Source: a virus. Taken from it: a stretch of DNA of 57,823 bases. The translations under genes and the position numbers were made by a program. Positions 8,773 to 17,544 of the stretch are shown here, one piece after another; the first letter of the stretch is position 1, and each line of letters opens with the position of its first letter. Location: IMG/VR virus record IMGVR_UViG_3300008954_002723, positions 1-57,823 of that record; one strand, written 5' to 3'. Under the pieces are notes generated by a model. The model was given only the letters and a program-made list of their open reading frames with translations. It made no database searches and was not told where the DNA came from.

Positions 8773-9015
8773 ATGTCGCATACCGCACCGAAATTTAAAA
8801 AAATAATATTAATTTTAAAGGAAGATGGTTGGGAAGAATCTTCTCTTCCTTCTACCATTAAAATAGAACATGAGGATTGTGGTATGGTTATAACAGGTAA
8901 TTATGTTATCATTACTGAAGATCATACATCTAACATAATTGATAATCCATCTTCAGTTGTTGGTAAGATATATAAACTTAATAATCTTGATAGTTATAAA
9001 CTATATAATAATTAA
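8773..9015 (+). CDS. Small hypothetical protein (80 aa)
   Basis: Begins MSHTAPKFKKIILILKEDGW and is rich in short beta-strand-like segments (GNYVIITEDHTSN, SVVGKIYKLNNL). No recognised domain. First gene behind the promoter at 8735. The short leader of about 7 nt may mean a near-leaderless message or that the real start of transcription is slightly different. Followed after 3 nt by the KTSC gene, so it belongs to the same operon. Confidence 0.6.
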   Translation: MSHTAPKFKKIILILKEDGWEESSLPSTIKIEHEDCGMVITGNYVIITEDHTSNIIDNPSSVVGKIYKLNNLDSYKLYNN

Positions 9016-9018
9016 ATT

Positions 9019-9315
9019 ATGTTACTAAATAGACACGTAGACAAAGAATCCATAGAAAGTATATATGAATCTAGTAATATTTTAGCGTCCCGTTACAATA
9101 CTATTAGTCAAAAACTAGCCATCATATTTAAAGGTGGTAGACAATATCTGTATCATGATGTAAAAATAACTGATTATGAAATTTTTGAGAAGGCAGAAAG
9201 TCAAGGAAAAGTTTTAAATTCACATATTAAAAATCATAAGGCAGATAAAATAGAGGGGGTAGTAGACATAACCCCGATTTTAGAACAAATAGAGATATTA
9301 AAAGATAATCTATGA
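9019..9315 (+). CDS. KTSC-domain protein
   Basis: 98 residues. The segment SRYNTISQKLAIIFKGGRQY, then LYHDVKITDYEIFEKAESQGKVLNSHIKNH, follows the KTSC pattern (short beta-rich domain with conserved K, T/S and C/S positions, ending in S-x-G-x-x-L/F-x-x-x-I-k). KTSC domains occur alone or fused to RNA- and nucleotide-related domains and have no settled biochemical role. The gene overlaps the next one by 4 nt (ATGA), which indicates translational coupling. Confidence 0.75.
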   Translation: MLLNRHVDKESIESIYESSNILASRYNTISQKLAIIFKGGRQYLYHDVKITDYEIFEKAESQGKVLNSHIKNHKADKIEGVVDITPILEQIEILKDNL

Positions 9316-9482
9316 TGGTTACAGAAGAACAAAAACTATTAACACAGATGTATGAACTTCAAGATAAGTTAGAAAATTTATTGGAAGATCAACAGATGTA
9401 TGAAGAATTAACTTTACTAACTCAGATTATAGAAAAATTAGAATATAATATTATTAATAGCGTTGGTTCAGTAGGAATTTAA
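9312..9482 (+). CDS. Small coiled-coil protein (56 aa)
   Basis: ATG at 9312 overlaps the TGA of the KTSC gene; TAA at 9480-9482. The peptide (MMVTEEQKLLTQMYELQDKL...) is almost all heptad-like helix with Leu/Ile spacing, so it is probably a dimeric coiled coil. It ends 1 nt before the thymidylate synthase ATG. Function unknown; the tight coupling on both sides argues that it is a real gene. Confidence 0.6.
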   Translation: MMVTEEQKLLTQMYELQDKLENLLEDQQMYEELTLLTQIIEKLEYNIINSVGSVGI

Positions 9483-9483
9483 A

Positions 9484-10446
9484 ATGGCACAAACAGATGA
9501 AACATATAATAAGTTACTTAAAAAAATTCTGGACAAAGGATGTAAAAAGGGAGATCGTACGGGGACAGGAACTACTTCCCTATTCGGAGAGCAAATCAAA
9601 TTTAATATGTCCGAAGGATTCCCTTTACTTACCACAAAAAAGATCCACACCAGATCTGTCATCTATGAATTACTCTGGTTCCTTAAAGGAGACACCAATG
9701 TGGAATATCTCCAGAATAATGGTGTAAGTATATGGGATGAGTGGGCAGATAAAGAAGGAGAATTAGGTCCCGTATATGGAAAACAGTGGGTTAAGTGGAA
9801 ATATATTAAAGAAAATAAGGTTTTATTTGTTGATAAGGGATTATCTCTAGAATATACTCCTACCTACATTAATCAAATTAAAAATGTCATAGATACTTTA
9901 CAAAGTAACCCCGATAGTAGAAGAATGTATGTATCGGCATGGAATGTTGGGGAGATTGATCAAATGAACTTACCACCTTGCCATTATGGTTTTCAATTAT
10001 ATACTCAGGAAATGACATTTAATGAAAGATTAAATTATTATTTAAAATTATCTCCCTTATCTAATAATATATCAGATTTAAGTAATAGTAAATTAGATGC
10101 GTTAAGAGTACCCAAACGAAAAATTAGTTTAATGTGGAATCAAAGAAGTGTAGACACTTTTTTAGGATTACCTTTTAATATTGCCTCCTATGGTTTTTTA
10201 TTACATATGTTTGCCCAACAAGTTAACATGATACCTTATGAGTTAAAAGGGAATCTAGGAGATGTTCATATTTACGATAATCATAAACAATATGTTGAGG
10301 AGCAATTAAGAAGAGAAACTAAATTTTCTTCCCCTACCTTAAAACTTAATAAACCATCTAATATATTTAATTACTCTTTTAAAGATTTTGAGATTCTTCA
10401 TTATGAATCTTACCCTAATTGGAAAAATGTTCCTATTGCCGTTTAA
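9484..10446 (+). CDS. thyA: Thymidylate synthase (ThyA)
   Basis: 320 residues. Converts dUMP to dTMP with methylene-tetrahydrofolate. Visible family landmarks: KGDRTGTGTTSLFG near residue 22, YVSAWNVGEIDQMNLPPCHY with the catalytic Cys at 166, MWNQRSVDTFLGLPFNIASY (dUMP binding), and GDVHIYDNH. It is longer than the minimal 264-residue bacterial enzyme, with an insert after Tyr175 (about residues 178-208, serine/asparagine-rich), as is common in phage and long-form enzymes. Together with the dUTPase at 53.2 kb it would raise the dTMP supply for the AT-rich genome. Confidence 0.96.
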   Translation: MAQTDETYNKLLKKILDKGCKKGDRTGTGTTSLFGEQIKFNMSEGFPLLTTKKIHTRSVIYELLWFLKGDTNVEYLQNNGVSIWDEWADKEGELGPVYGKQWVKWKYIKENKVLFVDKGLSLEYTPTYINQIKNVIDTLQSNPDSRRMYVSAWNVGEIDQMNLPPCHYGFQLYTQEMTFNERLNYYLKLSPLSNNISDLSNSKLDALRVPKRKISLMWNQRSVDTFLGLPFNIASYGFLLHMFAQQVNMIPYELKGNLGDVHIYDNHKQYVEEQLRRETKFSSPTLKLNKPSNIFNYSFKDFEILHYESYPNWKNVPIAV

Positions 10447-10463
10447 TTTATCAATTAATTAAG

Positions 10464-10476
10464 TATTTATTATAAA
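10464..10476 (+). promoter_or_regulatory. Late-type promoter motif TATTTATTATAAA
   Basis: The motif begins 20 nt upstream of the ATG at 10484, right after thyA. It marks the change from metabolism genes to virion genes. Confidence 0.6.
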
Positions 10477-10483
10477 AATACTT

Positions 10484-11275
10484 ATGCACATTAATAGACT
10501 AAAAGAGCAAGATGTTAACGATATAATTGAAAAGGAGAGTATTGACCTTTCTTCCTTTAAGGTAAGAGATACCTTAAACCCTAAAATATTTGATTCTAAA
10601 GAACATATGTATGGTGATGTGAGAACCCGTATGTTAATGATCGCTGACGATTTTTTTGAAACATTAGACATTGGATGGGTAGAAATTGATGATATTATAT
10701 TAACTGGAAGTTTAGCGAATTATAATTGGTCTAGATTTTCTGATGTAGATTTACATATCCTATTAAAATTTGAGGACGTAGATGATAATACTGATCTAGT
10801 AAGAGAGTATTTTAACTCTAAGAAGAATTTATGGAATGAGAAACATAATATCACTATTAAAGGATATGATGTAGAATTATATGTTCAAGATACTACTGAA
10901 CCTCATGTCTCTAGTGGTGTATATTCAGTGCTTTGGGATGGATGGGTAGTAAAACCCGAAAAAGGAAGTAAAAAAATAGATGAAAAGAAAGTCACTCAAA
11001 AAGTTAATAGTTTAATAGATGGTATAAAACATCTTACTAAATTATATAGTGACGCTGAATATGATAAAGTAATTCGATCTATTCAAACACTTAAAGAAAA
11101 AATTAAAAAAATGCGTCAAGCAGGATTAGACAGAGAGGGTGAGTATTCTTTTGAGAATATTGCATTTAAAGTTTTAAGAAGAATGGAAGTTTTAGATAAA
11201 ATAAGTAAGTTAGAAACTATGGCATATGATAGTTCTTTAACATTAGATGAATCAATTAGATTTTTAAAAAAATAG
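10484..11275 (+). CDS. Nucleotidyltransferase-fold protein with N-terminal capsid tag
   Basis: 263 residues. The N terminus (MHINRLKEQDVNDIIE) resembles the shared tag and ends I-I-E. About residues 78-105 read ILTGSLANYNWSRFSDVDLHILL, the GS...D-x-D signature of the polymerase-beta-like nucleotidyltransferase superfamily, with the two metal-binding Asp in DVD. The C-terminal part (180-263) is helical and basic. The superfamily adds nucleotides to proteins, RNA or small molecules; the substrate cannot be told. If packaged, it could act in the host at the start of infection, by analogy with T4 Alt. That is inference. Confidence 0.75.
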   Translation: MHINRLKEQDVNDIIEKESIDLSSFKVRDTLNPKIFDSKEHMYGDVRTRMLMIADDFFETLDIGWVEIDDIILTGSLANYNWSRFSDVDLHILLKFEDVDDNTDLVREYFNSKKNLWNEKHNITIKGYDVELYVQDTTEPHVSSGVYSVLWDGWVVKPEKGSKKIDEKKVTQKVNSLIDGIKHLTKLYSDAEYDKVIRSIQTLKEKIKKMRQAGLDREGEYSFENIAFKVLRRMEVLDKISKLETMAYDSSLTLDESIRFLKK

Positions 11276-11279
11276 AATT

Positions 11280-12272
11280 ATGGGAACATATTTACAGGGT
11301 GAAGAAATTGCGGTACATGATTGGACCAAAATAAATTTCGATAAATTCATATATACGGCATTTAGATTTAATGGCACTGCCGCAGGACCAACAATAGTTA
11401 TAAATGGTAACACTTTTACTAAAATAATTGGTACCCAAATCAATTGTATCGTCCATGAAAAAAATACGGTAATAGATGAAGATTTAATATTAATTGGTAA
11501 TTTAAAACCTGATTATAGTGCCAATATTCACGGCATACCCTCAGATCAATATAATAGTAAATATTCTTTTTATTTTGATGGAACTATTCCTGATGATTAT
11601 ATGGAAGGTAGTGATGCGGGAGGAGGACCAGGAGCGTTAACCGGATCGCTGTCCCTATCTACATGGGTTAAACATGATGTAACACTACCAGTTGGTGCAC
11701 CGGATAGAATTATTCTCGATAGAGCTAATGCGGGGGTTACTCAAGGATATGCCTTAGTTTTAGATGATATTAGTCAAGGTAGATGGTCATTTTATTTAGG
11801 GACTGGTGCGGTTAGTAGATTACGAGCTACCTTACCTCATCCTCCTTTACGTAATGTATGGTATAATGTTATAGGGACATGGAATACCGATACTAAAGTG
11901 CAAAGTATATATATTAATGGTGTTTTACATGATGATACCACATTAGGTGCCGTCACTTTAGTAGCTCCGGCAAATAATACCCTAATGGGGTGTGCTAACC
12001 CCCCAGGAACTTGGCCTTTTACTGGTAATATAAATAATATTTCTATATGGGATAAAGAACTCTCGCCCGATGAAATAAGTGAATTATTTAATGGAGGAAT
12101 TCCTAATAATTTAGATCTTCATTCGGCTCGTAGTAATGGGGTCTCTTGGTGGAAAATGGGAGATGGGGCAACTTGGGACGGCACAAGTTGGACTGTTAAA
12201 GATTTGTGGGGAGGAACAGATGTGGTATCTAATAGTATGGGATATAATGGTCGACAAATAGATACCCCATAG
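11280..12272 (+). CDS. LamG (concanavalin-like) domain virion protein, probable receptor-binding or decoration protein
   Basis: 330 residues. Residues 1-85 form a small domain (MGTYLQGEEIAVHDWTKINF, ending LILIGNLK) shared with the next gene. Residues about 95-330 form a LamG jelly roll: YSFYFDGT, LSLSTWVKHD, GYALVLDD, NVWYNVIGTWNTDTKVQSIYING, GNINNISIWDKELSPDEISELFNGG. Such domains bind carbohydrates or proteins and are frequent in phage tail fibres and head decorations. I infer that the N-terminal domain attaches to the particle and the LamG domain faces the host. Four nt after the previous gene. Confidence 0.8.
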   Translation: MGTYLQGEEIAVHDWTKINFDKFIYTAFRFNGTAAGPTIVINGNTFTKIIGTQINCIVHEKNTVIDEDLILIGNLKPDYSANIHGIPSDQYNSKYSFYFDGTIPDDYMEGSDAGGGPGALTGSLSLSTWVKHDVTLPVGAPDRIILDRANAGVTQGYALVLDDISQGRWSFYLGTGAVSRLRATLPHPPLRNVWYNVIGTWNTDTKVQSIYINGVLHDDTTLGAVTLVAPANNTLMGCANPPGTWPFTGNINNISIWDKELSPDEISELFNGGIPNNLDLHSARSNGVSWWKMGDGATWDGTSWTVKDLWGGTDVVSNSMGYNGRQIDTP

Positions 12273-12312
12273 ATTATAAATGTTGTTTTAGGTTTTTTTA
12301 TTAAATTTGCAA

Positions 12313-12329
12313 TATTTATTATATAAATA
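12313..12329 (+). promoter_or_regulatory. Late-type promoter motif as a perfect dyad
   Basis: TATTTAT-TAT-ATAAATA (12313-12329) reads the same on both strands apart from the centre. It contains the window's late motif and, at 12322-12329, the exact T4 late box TATAAATA. It starts 24 nt before the ATG at 12337. Confidence 0.55.
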
Positions 12330-12336
12330 AAAGATT

Positions 12337-12690
12337 ATGACTTATTTGACAGGAGAAGTTTGTGTAATACATTCCGAAGCGGAGGTTAATTTTGATATGT
12401 TCATTTATAGTGCAGTGTATTGTAATGTAGCATCGCCTCCCAGTTATACTATAAATGGTGCTGCAGTTGCAATGGTAGCTGGAGAGACTTTAGAAGTAAT
12501 AGTAGATGGGCATAGTACTATACCATCCGGAACCGATATATTATTTTTAGGTAATCCTAAATTTGCGGGTGTTTGTACCACAGGCAATACTCAATCAGGA
12601 TTGGTTTCCACTTCTGCTCAAAGTACTGCAGAAACATGGCAATTTCAAAATATAAAGACTGGAACTTTTTTCCGTTCCACAGATGAATAA
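12337..12690 (+). CDS. Short paralogue of the LamG protein's N-terminal domain
   Basis: 117 residues. MTYLTGEVCVIHSEAEVNFDMFIYSAVYCN aligns with the first domain of the LamG protein just upstream (MGTYLQGEEIAVHDWTKINFDKFIYTAFRFN), and the later GETLEVIVDGHST and LFLGNPK match its CIVHEKNT and LIGNLK. There is no LamG domain. A free copy of a particle-binding domain suggests a small head or tail decoration protein, possibly sharing a docking site with the adhesin. The overlap with an in-frame upstream ATG of the next gene (12683) is not counted, as I prefer the later start there. Confidence 0.7.
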   Translation: MTYLTGEVCVIHSEAEVNFDMFIYSAVYCNVASPPSYTINGAAVAMVAGETLEVIVDGHSTIPSGTDILFLGNPKFAGVCTTGNTQSGLVSTSAQSTAETWQFQNIKTGTFFRSTDE

Positions 12691-12715
12691 AAAAAATGAA
12701 TTAAAAAGATATAAA

Positions 12716-14377
12716 ATGGCAAATTTTGTAAACCCAAAAAAAATTAAAGGTCAAGATAAAATGAATAGGATCAAAGACCTTATGGGAAAATTAGATCCTA
12801 TTAACGAAAGTAAATCTTTATCTGAACTAGAATTAGTTAAAAAAGGACCTAATGGAATAGTATATGGTATCATTAGAGAAAATAGAGATTATTTTATTAA
12901 AACCTCCGATAAAACTTCAGGAAATTTTATGTCTGAAGATTTTAATTATGTGGGAGGATTAAAAAATAAAGGAAGTGAAAAATATAAATCTTATGCAGAT
13001 GCTTTAAAACATTTGAATTTAAAATTTGATATGTTAAATGACTCATTTGGTATTGAAAGAAATACTAACCTTTTTGAGAGTGATGGCGTTGCCTTTGGTG
13101 GTGGTGCTGGTTTTGGGTTTGTATTACCTGAAGAAACTAAAGAAAATGAAATAGAGGTTATAGAAGATCAGAAATCAGTAATTAAAGTGGATGCTCCGCC
13201 AGTACCAGAAGCACCTGTGGAAGATGAAGTAGACATAGATATGAGTGATGAAGGGGGGGATATGGATTTTGATGCTGAAGAAACCGATGTTGAGGTTGAT
13301 GATGATGACGAAGGAGATTCATATACTAAAAAAATACAAAAATTAACTGGTAAAGTAGCTCAAATGGTAAGGGATAAGGATGAACCAGATGCTGAATTAG
13401 ATAAATATGTTATCAACTCCATTATTTCGGCAATTGATTGGGAAGAGATTCCAGATGAAGATGTAGAAGATATTATTGATAAAATAGAAGGAGAAGATGA
13501 AGAAGACGATGCCTTAGAAGGTGGTGATGAAGAAGTAGTAGATATTGATATGGATGTAGAAGAAGAACCAACTGACGAAATAGCGGAATCTGAAGAAAAA
13601 GATAAGGAAGAACATGAAGATTTAGACGATGAGGAGGATGAAGAAGATAAAGATGAATTATCTAATGAAGATTTAGAAGAAAGACTGAAACATCATGAAG
13701 ATGCAATTGCTAATATCAAAAAAGAAATAGAAGATCTATCCACAGACGAAGAAGAGGATAAAAAAGATAAAGATGAAGAAGAAAAGGAAGAAAAAAATGA
13801 ATCTAAAACTTTTTCAAAAAAACAACTAATGGAATCTTTTTTAAAAAAAAACGCTAATTTAGCCCTTAAAAAAGTTTTAACAGAAAATCAAGCAATTTGT
13901 GAAGAATGTTTAGGTGAAGGTTGCCCTTCTTGTGAAGGATTAGAGGAAGATTTTAATGTTACCAATCAAATTGCAGCTTTGGATGGGGATAATGTTCATG
14001 TAGTCCCAGAACAGGAAGTGGATATTGCAACCGCAATTGCTACGGGGCAAGATTATTTACACGCCACAGGTGATTTAGATAGAGATGGTGATCAAATTCC
14101 TAATAGATTAGATATGGATAATAATTCTGATGGAGAGTTAGATTTTGAAACTTTTGGTGATGATGAAGGGTATATCGAAATTGATATTGATGCTATAATG
14201 GGAAATAATCCCGCACCTGCCGAACCAACTACAAAACCCGGCACCAAACCAACTACCCGACCAGGTAAAGGAAAACCTAGATGGAAAAAGATACCACGAC
14301 CAAGTGTGGATCCAAGACCTAAAGCATTAAAGGAAAGAAAAAAACCTACAATAAAAAGAAATGGAATGTATAAATAA
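12716..14377 (+). CDS. Acidic tagged protein with CxxC cluster and calcium-binding-type repeat
   Basis: 553 residues from MANFVNPKKIKGQDK. The alternative ATG at 12683 would add 11 residues and overlap the previous gene. Near the N terminus is a possible tag ending P-I-N-E (residue 31). About residues 160-365 are extremely rich in Asp/Glu with alternating helix. Then comes CEECLGEGCPSC, a compact four-Cys cluster able to bind zinc. DLDRDGDQIPNRLDMDNNSDG follows, a thrombospondin-type-3-like Ca-binding loop. The C terminus is basic and Pro-rich (KPGTKPTTRPGKGKP). Acidic plus basic segments with a tag suggest a head core or packaged protein; the function is unknown. Confidence 0.65.
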   Translation: MANFVNPKKIKGQDKMNRIKDLMGKLDPINESKSLSELELVKKGPNGIVYGIIRENRDYFIKTSDKTSGNFMSEDFNYVGGLKNKGSEKYKSYADALKHLNLKFDMLNDSFGIERNTNLFESDGVAFGGGAGFGFVLPEETKENEIEVIEDQKSVIKVDAPPVPEAPVEDEVDIDMSDEGGDMDFDAEETDVEVDDDDEGDSYTKKIQKLTGKVAQMVRDKDEPDAELDKYVINSIISAIDWEEIPDEDVEDIIDKIEGEDEEDDALEGGDEEVVDIDMDVEEEPTDEIAESEEKDKEEHEDLDDEEDEEDKDELSNEDLEERLKHHEDAIANIKKEIEDLSTDEEEDKKDKDEEEKEEKNESKTFSKKQLMESFLKKNANLALKKVLTENQAICEECLGEGCPSCEGLEEDFNVTNQIAALDGDNVHVVPEQEVDIATAIATGQDYLHATGDLDRDGDQIPNRLDMDNNSDGELDFETFGDDEGYIEIDIDAIMGNNPAPAEPTTKPGTKPTTRPGKGKPRWKKIPRPSVDPRPKALKERKKPTIKRNGMYK

Positions 14378-14775
14378 TGAAATTAGTATACATAAATAAA
14401 GTAGGACAAAATTGGAAAGGGAACTTCATTTATGAATTTCTCTTTTCTGATATATTAGATGATATTGACGGGGAAGGTTGGGATGCTTACCCAGCATCTA
14501 ACAATCCTGAACCACCATCCGAAAAATTTATTAAAAAATCTGGGGTATTAGTGGGTGATTTAAAATTAGAAATTGTTCAAGAATCAGATTCTTTTGCTAT
14601 GTGGGATGCCGTAGATGGTATTATTGCGATGGCATGGGAAAATTTAGATGGTTATGACGAATATCCTGAAAAAAGACTGTTCTTCTCATTCGGTGAGGAA
14701 ATAGATTCCGTAGAATCAAAACTATATGAAAAGGATATGGTATTACAATATAATAAAGAATTATTAAATATATAA
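14377..14775 (+). CDS. Conserved hypothetical phage protein (132 aa)
   Basis: Start and preceding stop share a base (TAATG at 14375). The protein begins MKLVYINKVGQNWKGNFIYE, then FSDILDDIDGEGWDAYPASN, and has SDSFAMWDAVDGIIAMAWENLDGYDEYPEKRLFFSFGEE. I recall this Trp/Asp-rich pattern from uncharacterised proteins of environmental T4-like phages, but I know of no assigned function. No tag, signal peptide or membrane segment. The position among tagged genes suggests a late gene. Confidence 0.65.
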   Translation: MKLVYINKVGQNWKGNFIYEFLFSDILDDIDGEGWDAYPASNNPEPPSEKFIKKSGVLVGDLKLEIVQESDSFAMWDAVDGIIAMAWENLDGYDEYPEKRLFFSFGEEIDSVESKLYEKDMVLQYNKELLNI

Positions 14776-14778
14776 AAA

Positions 14779-15387
14779 ATGAAAAAGAAAGTTAAAATTT
14801 ATGAATCTGAAATTAAAAGAGCGGTTCGAAGAGGTGTAATGGAAAACATCTTTGAACTACATGAAATGAAAGATACTTACAGTAAAGCTAAATACCACCA
14901 ATCTCCTAGAGAGGCCGGTATTGAAGGTGTTTTTGGTCAATATGGAGAAGAAATTCCAGCATCAGTATTAAGGTATATGAGAAAAAACCCTAAAGTAATC
15001 ATTAAAAGATTATATGATGTTTATGGGCAACAGATGTTTGATTATATTTCCCAAAATTTATCTACTCCCGATGTAGATATAGAGGTGGCTGACGAAGAAG
15101 TAGTTGTAGACGAAACTTTAATAAAGATACCTGCGGATAAATATAAAGAGGATATGAAATTTCCGGAAGATTCGACAGTAGAAATTACTGAAGATAAACC
15201 ATCTAAAGGACTATCTAAAAAGAAAAAATCTGATGTCGTTAAAAAAGCACGAAGAGGAGGAGATATAGGTAAAAAAGGAAAAAATTTCGATAAAATAGCG
15301 AATAAAGCGGCTAAAAGATATGGTAGTAAAGAAGCAGGTGAAAGAGTCGCCGCGGCAGCCATGTGGAAAAATATTAATAGAGGATAA
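14779..15387 (+). CDS. Tagged protein with basic C-terminal half
   Basis: 202 residues. The N terminus (MKKKVKIYESEIKRAVRRGV, then MENIFELHE) is a variant of the shared tag with V-M-E and L-H-E as possible cleavage points. A globular stretch (about 35-100, EIPASVLRYMRKNPKVIIKRLYDVYG) is followed by an acidic linker and a strongly basic C terminus (SKKKKSDVVKKARRGGDIGKK; NKAAKRYGSKEAGERVAAAAMW). The basic tail could bind DNA, consistent with a packaged internal protein. No known family recognised. Confidence 0.65.
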   Translation: MKKKVKIYESEIKRAVRRGVMENIFELHEMKDTYSKAKYHQSPREAGIEGVFGQYGEEIPASVLRYMRKNPKVIIKRLYDVYGQQMFDYISQNLSTPDVDIEVADEEVVVDETLIKIPADKYKEDMKFPEDSTVEITEDKPSKGLSKKKKSDVVKKARRGGDIGKKGKNFDKIANKAAKRYGSKEAGERVAAAAMWKNINRG

Positions 15388-15398
15388 AAATTTAACTC

Positions 15399-16052
15399 AT
15401 GCCATTTAAATCTCTTAAACAACGTAGATGGATGTGGGCAAATATGCCTGAAATGGCTCAAGAATGGGAAAACGAAGAAAAAGCACTTAAAAGAAAAAAA
15501 CGTAAAAAAAGAAAAGTGAAAAAAGAAGGTATTAACCCTAAAATGAAAAAAGGAGATTTAGTAGAATATATTAAGTCTAAAAAAATAGTTAATGAACAAG
15601 ATAGGGATCAATATGACTTTCCCCGTTTAAATGAAATTACAGGACAAGAGCGAAGAGATATAATGAAATATTTCGAGATGCTTAGACAAAGTGGTATTAT
15701 TAATATGTTTGGTTCACACTCCATATTAAATTGGAATAAGGATGATTTACATAGATTTTTATATGGGGAAAGAAATGATCCTGAATCTATTGAAAGAGAA
15801 ATTGAGGAAGAAGATTATGACAATGAAGATGGGGAAAATGATAACACCATCTCAATATTAGAAGATAAATTAGAAAAAATTAACTATTTATTAGATAATA
15901 AGCAAAAGATTAGGGATGTATTAATCCGAGCGGCATTAAATAGAATAGAGAATACCGATGGTAATCATGAAATGAGAAATGTACAACGTATCTTTGAAAA
16001 GATGGCAAAAGAAGCCTGGCATTTTTGGGTGGGGATACAAAATATAAACTAA
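15399..16052 (+). CDS. Hypothetical protein with phage-typical FKSxKQRRWMxAN N terminus
   Basis: 217 residues. The first 25 residues (MPFKSLKQRRWMWANMPEMA) match a short motif seen at the start of many small phage proteins of unknown role. A Lys/Arg block (KRKKRKKRKVKKEG) and the helical GINPKMKKGDLVEYIKSKKIVNE follow; the latter resembles a tag placed internally. The rest is helical and acidic (EEEDYDNEDGENDN). Probably a structural or DNA-associated late protein. Confidence 0.55.
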   Translation: MPFKSLKQRRWMWANMPEMAQEWENEEKALKRKKRKKRKVKKEGINPKMKKGDLVEYIKSKKIVNEQDRDQYDFPRLNEITGQERRDIMKYFEMLRQSGIINMFGSHSILNWNKDDLHRFLYGERNDPESIEREIEEEDYDNEDGENDNTISILEDKLEKINYLLDNKQKIRDVLIRAALNRIENTDGNHEMRNVQRIFEKMAKEAWHFWVGIQNIN

Positions 16053-16059
16053 AAGGGAT

Positions 16060-17514
16060 ATGAAAAAGAAAATTGTAATAAAATTAGGTGATATCACTAA
16101 AAGAGTAATTAATGAACAACAATTACTTAAAAAGGAACAAAAGAGAATTCGTACACTTAACGAACAAATAGAATATGATGAAAGACATCCTGAAAGAATG
16201 AATCCTTCTATCGAAGATAGTTTACGTCAAGGTAAACATACCTTTGGGAAAAATAAGGGGTTACCTATGACGGGCACAGATCAAAACTATTCTGAAAAGT
16301 TAGCAAGTGCCAGGTTTAAAGATATAATAAACAAAGTTAAAAGATATCATGGTATTGATCAGATTAATCCACAAATGATGATGGAGATGATGAGAATTAT
16401 GCAAGAGGTTGCTCAAATAGAAACACAACATAAAGATGAATTAGAACAATTAGCTATAGATATTGTAAGTGAAGAGTTCGATATTCCAGACGATATGTTA
16501 GATGCAGAATTATTACCACCAGGATCTCCTTTAGATTTAGAAGGTGAAGATGAAGAGGAACAAGAAGAAGAGGAACAAGAATTCCAACCAAAGAGTGCGG
16601 AGAGAATGGAAGAATTAGAAATTGAAGTGGATAAAAGAAATATTATAAATGCATTAATGCAAGGAGCATCTAAAAAAGGTCATTATATTTTTCATATGGT
16701 AGCAGATGAATTAGACGAAATCGATCCACGATTAATGGGGTTATATGGTAAATTAATGTCATTAGCAGATTTCCAATATTGGGTAATTCCTGATCAAGCA
16801 ATGGGGGGACAAATTGGGGGAACCGAAAAAATTAAATGGGTAGAAGTAGAGAAAGAAGAAGGAGAAGAAAGCGAAGATGGTAATGAAGAAGAAGTAGAAG
16901 AGGAAAAAGAAATAGAACCACGAATAGAAGCGAAGGCATGGATATTCCCACTATTAGTGCATGAATTAATTAAAGGATCTATGGAATTAGCCGCATCTAA
17001 TTGGGGGGAAGGTCATTTAGATTTTGAAGAACAAAAACATGTGATAGATAGAGCAGATACAATAGAAGGAGAAATATGGGGAATGAGATTAGGCCCGGGA
17101 ATGTGGGGAAAATTTGTAGAATGTATTGACCCTAAAGATTATAGTATTAAACAATGGTTATTCCATGAATTAACTAAATTACCAGCGGAAAAATTTCATA
17201 AATTTATTAAAGAAATATTATCCCAAAGTGGTAAATGTAGTGAAGTAATAAGTCACTTAAAAGAGTTACATGATGCCGATAGTGATGAAGAATTAGAAGA
17301 TTTTATAATGGGAGATGAAGAATCATTTGAGGATGGACTTGATGATTTAATGGTAGATGCTGGTGTAGAAGAACCTACTGAACCCACACAACAAGATGAA
17401 CCAAAAGAGGTTGATTACTCCGAGATGTCTAAAAAAGAAATTCAATCACTGATTGATGATGCTTTAGATGCGGGGGACTTTGATACTGTAGGGAAGTTAC
17501 ATAAGTATTTGTAA
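16060..17514 (+). CDS. Tagged acidic structural-type protein (484 aa)
   Basis: Begins MKKKIVIKLGDITKRVINE, a tag copy ending I-N-E at residue 19. The body contains a long methionine/glutamine-rich helix (MMMEMMRIMQEVAQIETQHK), two acidic linkers (EDEEEQEEEEQEF; EEGEESEDGNEEEVEEEKEIE) and a well-ordered-looking region (about 195-385) with YIFHMVADELDEIDPRLMGLYGKL and WIFPLLVHELIKGSMELAASNWGEG. No known family. Conserved-looking folded core plus tag suggests a virion protein inside the head or at the core-portal region. Confidence 0.6.
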   Translation: MKKKIVIKLGDITKRVINEQQLLKKEQKRIRTLNEQIEYDERHPERMNPSIEDSLRQGKHTFGKNKGLPMTGTDQNYSEKLASARFKDIINKVKRYHGIDQINPQMMMEMMRIMQEVAQIETQHKDELEQLAIDIVSEEFDIPDDMLDAELLPPGSPLDLEGEDEEEQEEEEQEFQPKSAERMEELEIEVDKRNIINALMQGASKKGHYIFHMVADELDEIDPRLMGLYGKLMSLADFQYWVIPDQAMGGQIGGTEKIKWVEVEKEEGEESEDGNEEEVEEEKEIEPRIEAKAWIFPLLVHELIKGSMELAASNWGEGHLDFEEQKHVIDRADTIEGEIWGMRLGPGMWGKFVECIDPKDYSIKQWLFHELTKLPAEKFHKFIKEILSQSGKCSEVISHLKELHDADSDEELEDFIMGDEESFEDGLDDLMVDAGVEEPTEPTQQDEPKEVDYSEMSKKEIQSLIDDALDAGDFDTVGKLHKYL

Positions 17515-17544
17515 GATATAGTAGAACCGTGAAGAGTGAAAGAG

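Noticed and set aside
13200-13800. DNA tandem repeat in the GAAGAA-rich stretch
   Set aside because: Irregular purine-rich codons for Asp/Glu; low complexity rather than a unit repeat.
15042-15461. 139-residue minus-strand open frame
   Set aside because: Antisense to two sense genes with family-like features; composition is a shadow of Lys-rich coding sequence.
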